Shown here: in pieces, positions 41,825 through 50,894 of the stretch
Position numbering within the stretch: the first letter of the stretch is position 1
Layout: the number at the start of each line of letters is the position of its first letter
NCBI RefSeq assembly: GCF_020097835.1
Contig: NZ_CP083666.1
Location: 1,860,001 to 1,924,000, forward strand
Source of the DNA: Haloprofundus halobius
Lineage (GTDB): Archaea > Halobacteriota > Halobacteria > Halobacteriales > Haloferacaceae
Direction of reading: 5' to 3'
DNA: 64,000 nucleotides
Notes under the pieces: model-generated
What the model was told of the DNA's origin: nothing
The model's database searches: none
The model's input: only the letters and a program-made list of their open reading frames with translations
Made by a program: the position numbers and the translations under genes

Positions 41825-44530
41825 TCAGCCGAACTGTCCGAGACCGGTCTGCTGTTGGCCGCTTTTGACCTCGTCCCACGAGAGGCCGAGCGCTTCGATG
41901 ATTCGCGCGATCGGGCCTTCGAGCGTCTTCTCCAGCATCTTGTCCCAGTCGACCTCGAACTCGTCGGGGACCTGGTCGGCGTACTCGAAGCAGATGACGT
42001 CCGGGTTGCGCTTGAACTCGCCGTACAGCGGGTCCGTACGGGCGTCGAAGCCCTTCTCATCTTCCATCCGACGGAAGAACGTCGGGTGGACTTTCTTCAG
42101 ATAGAGACGCTTGGGCTTCGACCCGCGCTGGAAGTTCGTGCCCAGCATGAGGTTCGCGTACTTCGCGCCGCGGACCTGCGCGGTGTCGGTGTCGTAGCTC
42201 TCAAGTCGTTTGCCGATGCCGCTGGGGATTCCGATCTCTTCGAGGTTCGCGTCCTCGTCCTGGAAGTCCCGAATCACGTCGCGGACGTACTCTTTGATGT
42301 CGTCGGTGTCGCTGCCTGTGACGATCATCTCGATGACTTGCTTCTGGACCCGCTTCGTGATGGGCGCGATGTCCGAGCGCTTGTACTCGAAGCCGGTGAT
42401 ATCGATGTCGTCGACGTCCTTGCCTTCTTTCCAGACGATGTGCCCGGCGTAGCGCTTCTTGCGACCCGCTTGGAAGAACCGGCGGTAGAGCTTCTCGAAC
42501 TCGATCTGGAAGCGATGTTCCTCGGCGTCGAGTTCTTCGCGCGCGAAGTCGTCGTAGCGTTCGTTGATGTGCTCCTCTATCTCGAACGACTGCTCGATGG
42601 CCTCCTCCTTCGTCACGTCGGGGCCGAGTTCGAGCATGACGGAGTCGGTGTCGCCGTAGGCGACCTCGTAGTCGATTTCGTTCGCGGCGGTCTGCGTGAA
42701 GTCGATGACCTCCCGACCCGTCGCGGTGATTGCCGCCGCGTTCTCCTTGTCGTAGAGGCGGAAGCGGTCCCAGCCCGACACGCCGTAGAGGGAGTTCATA
42801 ATGACTTTCACCGCCTGCTGTTGGCGGTCGAACAGGCCGTACTCGGGCGATCCGGGCTTGTGCTCGTTTCGGAGCGTTTTCTTCTCCTCTCGCTCCGTCA
42901 GCAGGTCGTCGATCATCTCGCGCATCATCCCGTCGGGTTCGCGGCGGAAGCGCGTCCCGTTGGGCGCGCGGTACGTCTCGCCCTCGTAGTCGGGGCCGAC
43001 CTTCGTCTCCGGCGAGGCGTTGATGGTCACCATACACATCGGGTACAGCGACTTCAGGTCGAGCACGGTGACGTTCTCCCTGACGCCGATGATGGGGTCG
43101 AACACCGCGCCGCCCTCGAACTCCTCGGACTCCTGTTGGCCCTTCGTCGGGAGGACGAACTCGCCGTGGGCTTTGTGGAGCACGTACACGTCGACCGCGT
43201 CGCCCGCCGTGGGGGCGTCTTCGAGCAGACAGCCGACAAACGTCCGCACCTCGTCCCAGAACGGAATGACCTCCTGCTTGCGGTCGATTTCGACGCAGAG
43301 TTCCACGTCGCGGACGTTGTATTCGAGCAGTCGCGTCGCGTCCTGCTCCCAGAGGTCGCCGATGCTGCCCGCGTAGCGCTCTTTACCCACGTCGAGTTCG
43401 AGTTCGCCGACGGCGTCCAAGCGGTAGGACTCCAGTTCCGAGAACTGCGTCTTCTTGTAGGCGTACAGCAGGTCGAAGACGACGCGACCCTTCACGTTCG
43501 GGCCGCCCCAGCCGCTTCGCCAGACTTCGTTCACGCGCGAGAGGCGCTCGATGCGGAGGTCGTAGTCGGTGAACGCATCGAGATTCTCTAACCGGTCGAG
43601 GAAGTACGGCGCGTCGAAGTCCTCGAAGTTCCAGCCCGTGAGGATGTCGGGGTCCGTCTCCTCGACGTAGGAGATGAACGCGTCGAGCATCGCCTCCTCC
43701 TCGTCGAACGTGCGTACGTCGAGGCCGGTGTCCTCACGGTAGGGCGCGTACTCGTCCAACGCACTCGGAATCTCGCCGTCGCCCACCGGCGCTTCGTACA
43801 GCCACGCGACGTACTCGTCGCGGTAGTTGTCGTGGCTCGTCAGACAGATGATGGGCTCCTCGCCGTCTTCGGGGAAGCCGTTTCTGTCGTCGACTTCGAT
43901 GTCGAACGTGTTGACGCGGAGGTCGGCGTCCACGTCGGCGGGAACGACCTCGTCGTGAGTGACCTGGACGACGTTGTCGTCGAGGCGGCGGTCGGGGACG
44001 CGAATCCCACCGTTGATGTCCTTGTCGATGAGGAATCGGTTCGGAAAGAGGATGTCGGCCTCGAAGTGTTCGAACTCGTCGCGCATCTGCCCCACGTCGC
44101 GGGGGGTTCGACCGACGATCTTCGTCAGTTCCTCGCCGCGGATACTCTCGTAGCCGGACTCGGTCCGGAGGATAGTGTCGCGCGCGAGCAGTTCGTCGGT
44201 GAGCGTCTCCGTCGGCGCGTAGAAGTACGGCTCGAAGCCCAGCACGCGGACGTGCATCGGCTCGTTGTCGGGCGTTCGTCCGAACACATGGACGACGGGG
44301 TACTCGTCGCGACCCTGTCCCTCGACGGTGTAGTTCACCTGCGACACCATCAGTTCCAGCGTCCCGTCGGCGTCCGGATATCTGAGTTCGTGTCGGTCGA
44401 CGATCTCGCTTACCCGTTGGCTCACGTCGCCCGCGACGGCGGCCGCTTCGGTCGTCGGCCGGTCGTCGCCGTCGCCGCTCGCGTCGTCGTCACCCCCGGT
44501 CCCGTAGTCGGAGAGCCCAGCCTGAGTCAT
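41825..44530 (-). CDS. polB: Family B DNA polymerase (replicative PolB)
   Basis: 901 residues from the ATG at 44530 (MTQAGLSDYGTGG); the frame further upstream is not used because a TATA-like box lies 21-32 bases before this ATG. The 3'-5' exonuclease has FDIEVD, ILTGWNFEDFDAPYFLDR and YNVRDVELC. Polymerase motif A is LDLKSLYPMCMV, motif B is KVIMNSLYGVSGW and motif C is VAYGDTDSVM. No intein interrupts them, unlike many haloarchaeal polB genes. The acidic N-terminal extension is typical of halophiles. The C-terminal QTGLGQF looks like a PCNA-interacting peptide. It synthesises DNA at the fork, processivity coming from PCNA. Confidence 0.96.
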   Translation of the reverse strand: MTQAGLSDYGTGGDDDASGDGDDRPTTEAAAVAGDVSQRVSEIVDRHELRYPDADGTLELMVSQVNYTVEGQGRDEYPVVHVFGRTPDNEPMHVRVLGFEPYFYAPTETLTDELLARDTILRTESGYESIRGEELTKIVGRTPRDVGQMRDEFEHFEADILFPNRFLIDKDINGGIRVPDRRLDDNVVQVTHDEVVPADVDADLRVNTFDIEVDDRNGFPEDGEEPIICLTSHDNYRDEYVAWLYEAPVGDGEIPSALDEYAPYREDTGLDVRTFDEEEAMLDAFISYVEETDPDILTGWNFEDFDAPYFLDRLENLDAFTDYDLRIERLSRVNEVWRSGWGGPNVKGRVVFDLLYAYKKTQFSELESYRLDAVGELELDVGKERYAGSIGDLWEQDATRLLEYNVRDVELCVEIDRKQEVIPFWDEVRTFVGCLLEDAPTAGDAVDVYVLHKAHGEFVLPTKGQQESEEFEGGAVFDPIIGVRENVTVLDLKSLYPMCMVTINASPETKVGPDYEGETYRAPNGTRFRREPDGMMREMIDDLLTEREEKKTLRNEHKPGSPEYGLFDRQQQAVKVIMNSLYGVSGWDRFRLYDKENAAAITATGREVIDFTQTAANEIDYEVAYGDTDSVMLELGPDVTKEEAIEQSFEIEEHINERYDDFAREELDAEEHRFQIEFEKLYRRFFQAGRKKRYAGHIVWKEGKDVDDIDITGFEYKRSDIAPITKRVQKQVIEMIVTGSDTDDIKEYVRDVIRDFQDEDANLEEIGIPSGIGKRLESYDTDTAQVRGAKYANLMLGTNFQRGSKPKRLYLKKVHPTFFRRMEDEKGFDARTDPLYGEFKRNPDVICFEYADQVPDEFEVDWDKMLEKTLEGPIARIIEALGLSWDEVKSGQQQTGLGQFG

Positions 44531-44550
44531 GGCAGTCGGTTGGTCACACC

Positions 44551-44562
44551 CGGGTAAAAAGC
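44551..44562 (-). promoter_or_regulatory. TATA-like box of polB
   Basis: Minus-strand GCTTTTTACCC lies 21-32 bases before the ATG at 44530, fitting a leaderless transcript. Confidence 0.5.
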
Positions 44563-44673
44563 TCGGCTTTTCGCCCGGTACGCGCGCGTTTCGGGTATCG
44601 ACGGGGCGACAGCTGCAAATCCGGTCGTGACGGAAAGACCTATACCATGTCATATCATACCATGAAATTGGCA

Positions 44674-44862
44674 ATGTCCGACCGGATAGACGACCAGAGG
44701 TGGGACAGCGCAGATACTACACAGCAGTCGCTGGAAGCGCCCGACGGCGTCGAGAACGTCGAGACGTATCGGGTTGACGACGGCGTCGTCTTCTACGATG
44801 CGCAGAACCCCCTCGCGTGGATGCAGACGACGATGACCGTCCGACTGCGAGAGCAGGCGTAG
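44674..44862 (+). CDS. Small conserved haloarchaeal protein (DUF7331-like)
   Basis: 62 residues from the ATG at 44674; ATGs at 44647 and 44662 are alternatives. It reads MSDRIDDQRWDSADTTQQ, then YRVDDGVVFYDAQNPLAWMQ, with a conserved-looking tryptophan-containing end. It is soluble and acidic, without cysteines. From memory the same small gene follows polB in Haloferax (DUF7331). The AT-rich TCATATCATA stretch 15-25 bases upstream would place transcription start almost at the ATG. No function is known. Confidence 0.6.
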   Translation: MSDRIDDQRWDSADTTQQSLEAPDGVENVETYRVDDGVVFYDAQNPLAWMQTTMTVRLREQA

Positions 44863-44911
44863 CGGTCCCCGACACCGAACTCTTATTCTCGCCCCCCGCT
44901 TGGGATTTTTT

Positions 44912-45394
44912 GTGCCCTTCGACGTGTGGCCCGACGAACCGGACGAGTCCGACCCCGAAGACGAGTGGCGACGGTGGGGAAATCCCGAAGAGGAACTCCC
45001 GAACGTCCCCGAAGTCTCCGAGCCGTCGGTCGCCGACAGCGAGGCGGACCCGGAGGTCGCCACGGCGTTCTGGGTGAGCGTCCTGTTCGCCAACGTCGCC
45101 GTCGGTGCCCTCGCGCTCGGGCCGATGCTCATCTACTTTCGCGGCCAGTGGCGCCTCGGCGGCGGCCTCGTCGTCGTTGGCGTTCTCATCGCACTCCGGA
45201 CGTATCAGCGATACCGCCAGTTCCGTGAAAATCGAAACGAAGGTGCCGCGCAGACGGCCTCGGAGAGTGCTAAACCAGAGGAGACAGAGATGGCCGACGA
45301 GAACGACCAGAACCCACGTCGTCGCCGTCCACGAAACGGGCCGAGACGGAGTGATGGTCACGGCGGGTCGACGACGACCGGCCGGAACCGCTAA
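44912..45394 (+). CDS. Haloarchaeal membrane protein, two helices (DUF7322-like)
   Basis: 160 residues from the GTG at 44912, chosen because a CTCTTATTCTC box lies 23-33 bases upstream. It has a very acidic N-terminal region (DVWPDEPDESDPEDEWRRWG), a hydrophobic pair (VATAFWVSVLFANVAVGALA and LGGGLVVVGVLIALRTY) and an Arg/Ser-rich C-terminal tail. It is probably a two-helix membrane protein with charged cytosolic ends. I recall a DUF7322 family at this position in relatives. It ends 25 bases before the next gene on the same strand. Confidence 0.6.
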   Translation: MPFDVWPDEPDESDPEDEWRRWGNPEEELPNVPEVSEPSVADSEADPEVATAFWVSVLFANVAVGALALGPMLIYFRGQWRLGGGLVVVGVLIALRTYQRYRQFRENRNEGAAQTASESAKPEETEMADENDQNPRRRRPRNGPRRSDGHGGSTTTGRNR

Positions 45395-45419
45395 CCGACC
45401 CGGCACTCACCGTCTATCC

Positions 45420-45845
45420 ATGCAGACCGTCCGCGACGACGAAGGACGCCGATATCTGTTGCTGAAGCGGTCGAGCGAATCGAGTCGCGTGCGCGACCCC
45501 GAGACGGGTGAGGAGCGCCACCTCCGGAACGACACTTTCGAGGTCGTCAACGGCGAGTCGCCGCTCGTCGCCGCCGCTTCCGGCATCCCCACGTCGGTCC
45601 GCCGTGTGCTCTCTGCGACCCACGACGACCAGTCACTCGGACTGCTCGTCGAACTCGCCGACCGGGGACCGCTCTCGGTCGTCGAACTGCTGAACACCTA
45701 CGACCTCTGTGAGAGCGACCTTCACGGACTGCTCAGCGAGTTCCGCGCGGCGGGTCTCGTCGCCGAAGCAGAGAGCAACAGCGAACGCGGGTACGACGCC
45801 ACCGAACTCGCCCGCGACGGCGTCGCGCGACTCCGGAACGACTAG
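45420..45845 (+). CDS. Winged-helix-type haloarchaeal protein (DUF7346-like)
   Basis: 141 residues from the ATG at 45420. The N-terminal part reads MQTVRDDEGRRYLLLKRSSE, followed by a region with SPLVAAASGIPTSVRRVLSA. The C-terminal half, LGLLVELADRGPLSVVELLN then SDLHGLLSEFRAAGLVAEAE, has the helix-turn-helix/wing layout of MarR/ArsR-like regulators. It may be a DNA-binding regulator of the nearby repair genes, but this is inference. It converges on rad50, stop to stop 9 bases. The family number is from memory. Confidence 0.6.
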   Translation: MQTVRDDEGRRYLLLKRSSESSRVRDPETGEERHLRNDTFEVVNGESPLVAAASGIPTSVRRVLSATHDDQSLGLLVELADRGPLSVVELLNTYDLCESDLHGLLSEFRAAGLVAEAESNSERGYDATELARDGVARLRND

Positions 45846-45854
45846 TCCGATCGT

Positions 45855-48548
45855 TCAGTCGTCGGCCACCGACTCGACGGCCGCGAGCGCATCGATCTCC
45901 TCGTGACGGACGGTCGAGCGGTTGCTCGTCGGGTCCTTCTCGACGGTCACGAGGTCGTCGGCCGCGCCGACGAGTTCGTCGTCGTGACTCACGATGATTA
46001 TCTGTCGGACGCCGAACCCGCGCATCTCCTCGACCAGATCGACGAGGCGGCCCACGTGCCCGGAGTCGAGGAAGACAGTCGGTTCGTCGAGGATGAGCGG
46101 CGGCGTCGGGGCCGCGCCCTCGATGCCTTCGGCGAGAAGGCGGTAGATGGCACAGCGCAGCGAGAGGTTGAACAGCGCGCGCTCGCCCCCGGATAGCTGC
46201 TCGGGGTCGAGCGCCTGCCCGTCCTTCTGGTAGACGGTGAGTTCGTACTCGCCGTCGAGGCGGATGCGCGCGTAGGCGTCGTTGGCGTAGACGAGGTCGA
46301 ACGTCTCGTTGAGCATCCGTTCGAGCGTCTCGACGTTGCGCCGGCGCAGTTCCGCGCGTAGATCTCCGTACATCGCCTCCAACTCCTCGGTCTCCTCGTG
46401 GAGCGATTCGAGCGCCTCGACGCGTTCGGCGACGTGGTCACGTTTCTCGTGGAGCTCTTCGAGCCGTCGGATATCGGTTTTCGCACCGCCGATGTCGTTG
46501 TCGAGTTTGGTCCGTCTCTCGGCGAGCGACTCCAGTTCGGGTTCGACCTGTTCGAGATACTCCTCGGCGTTCGACTTTTTCTCCTTGGCCTGCCGTATCT
46601 GGGACTCGTCGACGTCCTCGCGGAGTTCGCGGCGGCGACGCTGTTTCTCGCCCAGTCGCTCGCGTCGCTCGTCGTTGAGTTCGCCGAGGTCCGAACGTCG
46701 CTCCGAGATGCGGTCGAGTCTCGCTTCAGTATCTGCGATTTCGTCGCGGAGCGACTGGATGCGTTCGAGACGCTCTTCGTTCGCGTCCACCTGCTCTCGT
46801 TTCGCTTGCAGTTCCGAGATCTCGTCGCGGCTCTCCTCGGCTTTCGACGCGGTCTGTTCGGCGGCGTCGCGGAGTTCTTCGGCCTTCTCCTCGTGTTCGT
46901 CCGCCGCGTCTCGTGCCGCCTCCGCCTGCTCGGCCTTCTCGGCGAGCGTCTCTTCGCGCTGGTCGACGAGACTCGTGATACTGTCGCGTTGCTCCCGCAA
47001 CTGTCCGAGTTCGTTCTCCGCGTCGACGAGGCTCTCGGCGCGTTCGATGTCGTCGCCGAGTGATTCGATTTCCGCTTCGAGTTCCTCGCGTTCGGCGTCG
47101 AGTTCCCGGACGCGGGTGCGGTCCTCGTCGAGGGTGTCGACGTGCGGCGAGTCGTCGACCGACTGCCCGCACTCGGGACATTTCCCCTCGCCGAGCAGTC
47201 GTTCGGCTTCTTCGACGCGCTGGCGGGTCGACCGCAGTTTCGTCCGGACCGTTTCGAGTTCGTCGCGAATCGCCGACTTCCGTTCGCGGAGGTCCGCGAG
47301 GTGTGCTGAAGCGTCGCCTCGGTCGACGGGAACGTCTTCGAACCTCGCTTCAAGTGCTTCGACTCGGTCGTCGAGGTCGCCCAGTTTCTCGCGCTGGTCG
47401 GCGAGTTTCGAGGTGTCGCTCTCGTGTTTTCGCTCCAGTTCGTCGGCGCGCGTCCGTTTCTGCTCGGCGCGCGATTCGAGGTCCGTCGCCTTCTCGGCGA
47501 GGTTCGACGACTGGTTCTCGAACCCCTGGGCGCGTTCGCGCAGTTCCTGTATCGAGTCGGTGAGTTCATCGCGTCGCTCATCGAGCGCTGTCACTCGGGC
47601 GGCGATGGCGTCGTCGGCGGCGGTGTCCAACTCACTCTCGGCGATCGCGTCGGCGACAGTCGACTCCAACTCGTCGGTTCGTTCACGCGCCTCGCGGGCG
47701 TTCTCGCGGAGCGTCTCTCGTTTCTCCTCCGTCTCGGCGATATCGGATTTCAGCGAGTCGATGTCGTCGTCGAGGTCGGCGAGTTCCTCACGCTTCTTCT
47801 CGTAGTCGTCGAGCGTCGAAACCGCGTCGTCTCGGCTCTGTTTCGCTTTCTCACGCTGTGTCTCGTAGCGCTCGATAGCCGCTTTGACCTCCTTCAACTC
47901 GGTCTGCAGCGCGTTCAACCGTTCGTAGGGGTTCGTCTCCTCCTTCTCTTCGACCTGCGCCGCGAGTTCGCGGAGGCCGCCGCGTTTGTCGCTGAGCACG
48001 TCTTCGACGCCGAGGCGTGCGTTCCGCGCCCGTTCGCGGTACTCCTCCAGTTTCCCCAACTGGAGCAGGTCGTCGATCATATCCTGACGCTCGGTGGGCG
48101 TCGCGTTGATGAGTTTGTTCACCTCGCCCTGCCTGACGTACGCGCAGTTGACGAACGCGTCGGCGTCCATCCGCAGCAGGTCGACGACGAACGTCCGAAC
48201 GTCGCGCGCGCCGTCGACGCTACCCTCGGGGACCGTCGACCCTTCGAGTACGCATTTGGCCGTCGTCGCCCGCTCGCCCGAGAGCCGAATCCGCCGTTCG
48301 ACGCGGTACTCCTCGCCCGCGTGGGTGAACCAGAGTTCGATTTCGGACTCTTCCTCACCGTTCGTCACGACGTCTTCGAGCGTGCCGTCGAGCGCTTTCG
48401 CCCCGTAGAGCGCGAAGAAACACGCTTCGAGGAGTGAGGACTTCCCGCTCCCGTTGAGGCCGTGGATGACAGTAACGCCGTCGCCGAGGTCGAGGTCGGT
48501 GTCGGCGTAGGGTTTGAAGTTCTTCAGGCGGATGCGGTCGAATCTCAC
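45855..48548 (-). CDS. rad50: Rad50 DNA repair ATPase
   Basis: 897 residues. The N-terminal ABC half has HGLNGSGKSSLLEACFFALY (Walker A) and the Q-loop region YVRQGEVNKLI. A long antiparallel coiled coil follows, broken in the middle by the zinc hook CPECGQS. The C-terminal half has LSGGERALFNLSLRCAIYRL (signature), LILDEPTVFLD (Walker B/D-loop) and IIIVSHDDELV (switch His). It forms the Mre11-Rad50 complex that tethers and processes DNA double-strand ends. Its ATG overlaps the mre11 stop by 4 bases (ATGA). It is transcribed as the third gene of a three-gene operon. Confidence 0.96.
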   Translation of the reverse strand: MRFDRIRLKNFKPYADTDLDLGDGVTVIHGLNGSGKSSLLEACFFALYGAKALDGTLEDVVTNGEEESEIELWFTHAGEEYRVERRIRLSGERATTAKCVLEGSTVPEGSVDGARDVRTFVVDLLRMDADAFVNCAYVRQGEVNKLINATPTERQDMIDDLLQLGKLEEYRERARNARLGVEDVLSDKRGGLRELAAQVEEKEETNPYERLNALQTELKEVKAAIERYETQREKAKQSRDDAVSTLDDYEKKREELADLDDDIDSLKSDIAETEEKRETLRENAREARERTDELESTVADAIAESELDTAADDAIAARVTALDERRDELTDSIQELRERAQGFENQSSNLAEKATDLESRAEQKRTRADELERKHESDTSKLADQREKLGDLDDRVEALEARFEDVPVDRGDASAHLADLRERKSAIRDELETVRTKLRSTRQRVEEAERLLGEGKCPECGQSVDDSPHVDTLDEDRTRVRELDAEREELEAEIESLGDDIERAESLVDAENELGQLREQRDSITSLVDQREETLAEKAEQAEAARDAADEHEEKAEELRDAAEQTASKAEESRDEISELQAKREQVDANEERLERIQSLRDEIADTEARLDRISERRSDLGELNDERRERLGEKQRRRRELREDVDESQIRQAKEKKSNAEEYLEQVEPELESLAERRTKLDNDIGGAKTDIRRLEELHEKRDHVAERVEALESLHEETEELEAMYGDLRAELRRRNVETLERMLNETFDLVYANDAYARIRLDGEYELTVYQKDGQALDPEQLSGGERALFNLSLRCAIYRLLAEGIEGAAPTPPLILDEPTVFLDSGHVGRLVDLVEEMRGFGVRQIIIVSHDDELVGAADDLVTVEKDPTSNRSTVRHEEIDALAAVESVADD

Positions 48549-49975
48549 GAGTAGTCCTCCATGGAGAGTTGGCCGTCGGTGGCGGCCGATTCCTCGGTGG
48601 CGGTCGTCTCCTCGGGAGCGGTCGTCTCGGTCGACTCCGTTGGCTCCGCCGAGTCAGCGGTCTCGGTCGACTCGCGCGCCTCGCCATCGCCTTCGGCCGC
48701 TTCGCTCGCTTCGGCTGTCCCCGCCGCCTCAGACGCGTCTGCGGTCGCTTCGCCGGTTCCGTGTTCGCCGTTCGTCGCCGCGTTCGACGCCTCGTCGATG
48801 TCGACGACCGCACCGTCGACTTCGCCTTCGCCCCCACCGGTCTCTTCGTCTTCGTGCGCGGAGGCGCGCGAGAAGTTTTCGAGTCCGTCGTCGACGAGCG
48901 TCGAAACGCGTTGTTTCACCTCCTCGCGGACGTTCGAGTCGGCCGTCTTGCTCGCGCGGACCGTCTCGTCGATGTCGATTGCAGCGGCGGAGAGTCCGAG
49001 TTCGGCGATGCGCTCGCGCACCGCGTCGTCGGGGTCGGCGAAGCTGACCGAGAGCTCCGATTCGACTTCGAGCTCGCGACGGTCGGTGACGCGGGCGACG
49101 AGCGCGCCGTGCTCGGCGGCGAACTCCTCGACGCTCGCCGGAGTGACCGGTTCACCGTCGCCGGTCACCTCGACGACGACGACGGCGTCTTCGAGGTCGT
49201 GCTGGCGAACCTGCTCGCGGACGCGCGCCTCGCCTTCGCCCTCGGCGAGCTCGACGGAGACGAAGACGAACGGTCGAGTGTCGAGCGCGCGCTGGCGGAT
49301 GTCAACCGTCCCGTCGGCGAAACTGACGATGTTGTAGCCGCGGCCCTCCTCCTCGCTCGTGCTCGCGCGTTCGGTCGATCCGCAGTACGTGACCGGCGTG
49401 TTGTTCACGTCGGCGGTGCCGGCCTCGTGGTTGTCGCCGAGCAACACCACGTCGAAGTTGACGTTCGACTCCGAGAGCACCGTCTCCGTCTCCCAGTCGG
49501 CGTGGGCGAACGGTGTAAAGAGGCCGTGACTGACGAGCGTCGAGTGGGAGGCGTCGTGCGGTTCGAACCGGTAGTCGAGTTCGTCCCGTCGCGACTTCGG
49601 CACGTGGTCCAATCCGTAGAAGGCCGTGTCGCCGACGACGTACGGTTCCGCGCCGAGGCGCGTCGCGAGGCCGAGTCGCTCGAACAGGTCGAGCCACTGC
49701 CCGCCGCGCGTCGACTCGTGGTTGCCGACGACCGCCAGAAAGGGGATACCGGCGTCGTCGAGCGTCCGGAGCGCCGAGAGCGTCCCGAGGAGGTCCTGGA
49801 GTTCGGGGCGGCGGTCGTGAAAGAGGTCCCCCGCGTGGACGACCGCGTCTACGTCGTCGTCTATCGCATCGGCGAGCACCTGCTCGAACGCCGTCAGGAA
49901 GTCCCGTCGTCGCGCCGGCGAGTGGTACTGCTGATACCCGATGTGGGTGTCGCCGGTATGTATCACCCGAGTCAT
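48545..49975 (-). CDS. mre11: Mre11 DNA double-strand break nuclease
   Basis: 476 residues. Phosphodiesterase motifs are HTGDTHIGYQQYH, VHAGDLFHDR, VVGNHES, LVSHGLF, LLGDNHEAG and VTYCGSTER: the dimanganese site of Mre11. It is a 3'-5' exonuclease and endonuclease working with Rad50. From about residue 395 the protein becomes a low-complexity Glu/Ala/Thr/Ser tail (EASEAAEGDGEARESTETAD and similar), then ends in DGQLSMEDYS, which resembles a PCNA-interacting peptide. It overlaps the preceding small gene (4 bases) and rad50 (4 bases), so all three are translationally coupled. Confidence 0.95.
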   Translation of the reverse strand: MTRVIHTGDTHIGYQQYHSPARRRDFLTAFEQVLADAIDDDVDAVVHAGDLFHDRRPELQDLLGTLSALRTLDDAGIPFLAVVGNHESTRGGQWLDLFERLGLATRLGAEPYVVGDTAFYGLDHVPKSRRDELDYRFEPHDASHSTLVSHGLFTPFAHADWETETVLSESNVNFDVVLLGDNHEAGTADVNNTPVTYCGSTERASTSEEEGRGYNIVSFADGTVDIRQRALDTRPFVFVSVELAEGEGEARVREQVRQHDLEDAVVVVEVTGDGEPVTPASVEEFAAEHGALVARVTDRRELEVESELSVSFADPDDAVRERIAELGLSAAAIDIDETVRASKTADSNVREEVKQRVSTLVDDGLENFSRASAHEDEETGGGEGEVDGAVVDIDEASNAATNGEHGTGEATADASEAAGTAEASEAAEGDGEARESTETADSAEPTESTETTAPEETTATEESAATDGQLSMEDYS

Positions 49976-50433
49976 CTGTCCCCCCGTTGGCCGTCCCCTC
50001 CTAAATGCGTACCGACGCGGGGTCTCTCTGCGCCATCGAGTCGACCAGCGCCAGCGTCGGTCTCTTCGGCCTCAACGTCGCCGTCTTCAACCTCAAGGTC
50101 ACTATCTTCGACCTCAGCGTCACCGTCTTCGACGTCGGCATCGGCCGCCCGCCGGTACCTTTCGACGGCGGAGAGCACCGTCTCCCCGGCGCGGCGGCGC
50201 GTCGGGTCGTCGACACGCGTCGCGACGGCGACGGCTTCCCGAACGCGCTCGAACCCGCCGTCGTCCGCGAACGCCGCCGCTGATTCGACGTCGGCGAGTG
50301 CCTCTCTCGCCCTCTCGACCGTCTCGCGTGTGTCCTCGCTCGCCTCGTCGCCTACGGGCGAGTCGGGGCCGGTGAGTCGGCACTCCGTCGCCAACGCTCG
50401 AAGCGCGCGCCTGACCGCTCTCTCTGATGCCAC
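49972..50433 (-). CDS. Operon partner of mre11/rad50, function unknown
   Basis: 153 residues. The N-terminal half is helical (ERAVRRALRALATECRLTGP, ETVERAREALADVESAAAFA, ETVLSAVERYRRAADADVED) and resembles a small helical-bundle adaptor. The C-terminal part contains four 7-residue acidic repeats, (V/A)E(D/E)(G/S/T)Dx(E/G), at residues 101-128. It overlaps mre11 by 4 bases, so it is made together with the nuclease. I know this gene is present upstream of mre11 in Haloferax but not its function. A regulatory or end-binding role with the Mre11-Rad50 complex is a guess. Confidence 0.7.
   Translation of the reverse strand: MASERAVRRALRALATECRLTGPDSPVGDEASEDTRETVERAREALADVESAAAFADDGGFERVREAVAVATRVDDPTRRRAGETVLSAVERYRRAADADVEDGDAEVEDSDLEVEDGDVEAEETDAGAGRLDGAERPRVGTHLGGDGQRGDR
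50050..50133 (-). repeat. Four 21-base tandem repeats encoding acidic heptads
   Basis: VEDGDAE, VEDSDLE, VEDGDVE and AEETDAG: one in-frame unit repeated with drift. Such tracts change length by slippage and probably form a flexible acidic linker. Confidence 0.7.
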
Positions 50434-50508
50434 GCTGACGGATGGCTGCGCTCTCGGTGATAAACGTTCGCGTGACGTCTGAGAGACGGACGTGGTGAGG
50501 GATGCGCT

Positions 50509-50766
50509 TCAGACCGTGAGCGTGTACAGCCGTTTGCGCGCGTCCGAGAAGGAGAAGCGGGAGTCGACGACGTTCTGTTCTTCGAGTCTCGTCAGCGCGT
50601 ACCGGACCGTTCGAGGCGGCAACAGCGTCTCCTCAGCGAGTTGGCTCTGCGTCATCGTCTCGTTGTAGTCGAGGACTTTCGCGACGAGTTTCGCGCTCGG
50701 GGGGAGGTCACGAACCGATTCCCACCGGTCGGTCGAGTCGGTGGCAGCTACCTCGGTGCAACTCAT
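50509..50766 (-). CDS. Small winged-helix regulator (MarR/TrmB-like)
   Basis: 85 residues. It contains LPPSAKLVAKVLDYNETMTQ, then SQLAEETLLPPRTVRYALTR (helix-turn-helix), LEEQNVVDSRFSF (wing) and a short C-terminal strand. This is the single-domain winged-helix layout frequent in haloarchaea. It is divergent from pan with 128 bases between starts, so it may regulate the nucleotidase gene, its own gene, or both. No ligand or metal site is visible. Confidence 0.8.
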   Translation of the reverse strand: MSCTEVAATDSTDRWESVRDLPPSAKLVAKVLDYNETMTQSQLAEETLLPPRTVRYALTRLEEQNVVDSRFSFSDARKRLYTLTV

Positions 50767-50894
50767 GGATAGCTACTCCTCTGGCATACAGGCAGATAAT
50801 ATTTGCTATGTATGGATATTACTGTCAGAAATTTGCGTCGGCGAGTCGCCCCGCGACCCGAAGCCTCTTATGAACTTATGACCTAATCCGCCCG

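Noticed and set aside
40844-43591. 915-residue open frame on the plus strand opposite sufC and polB
   Set aside because: It is a GC-bias shadow. The opposite strand carries full, motif-complete SufC and PolB, and the antisense product has no domain features.
41825-44530. Inteins in polB, common in haloarchaea
   Set aside because: Motifs A, B and C are contiguous and uninterrupted, and the protein is 901 residues, the size of an intein-free enzyme.
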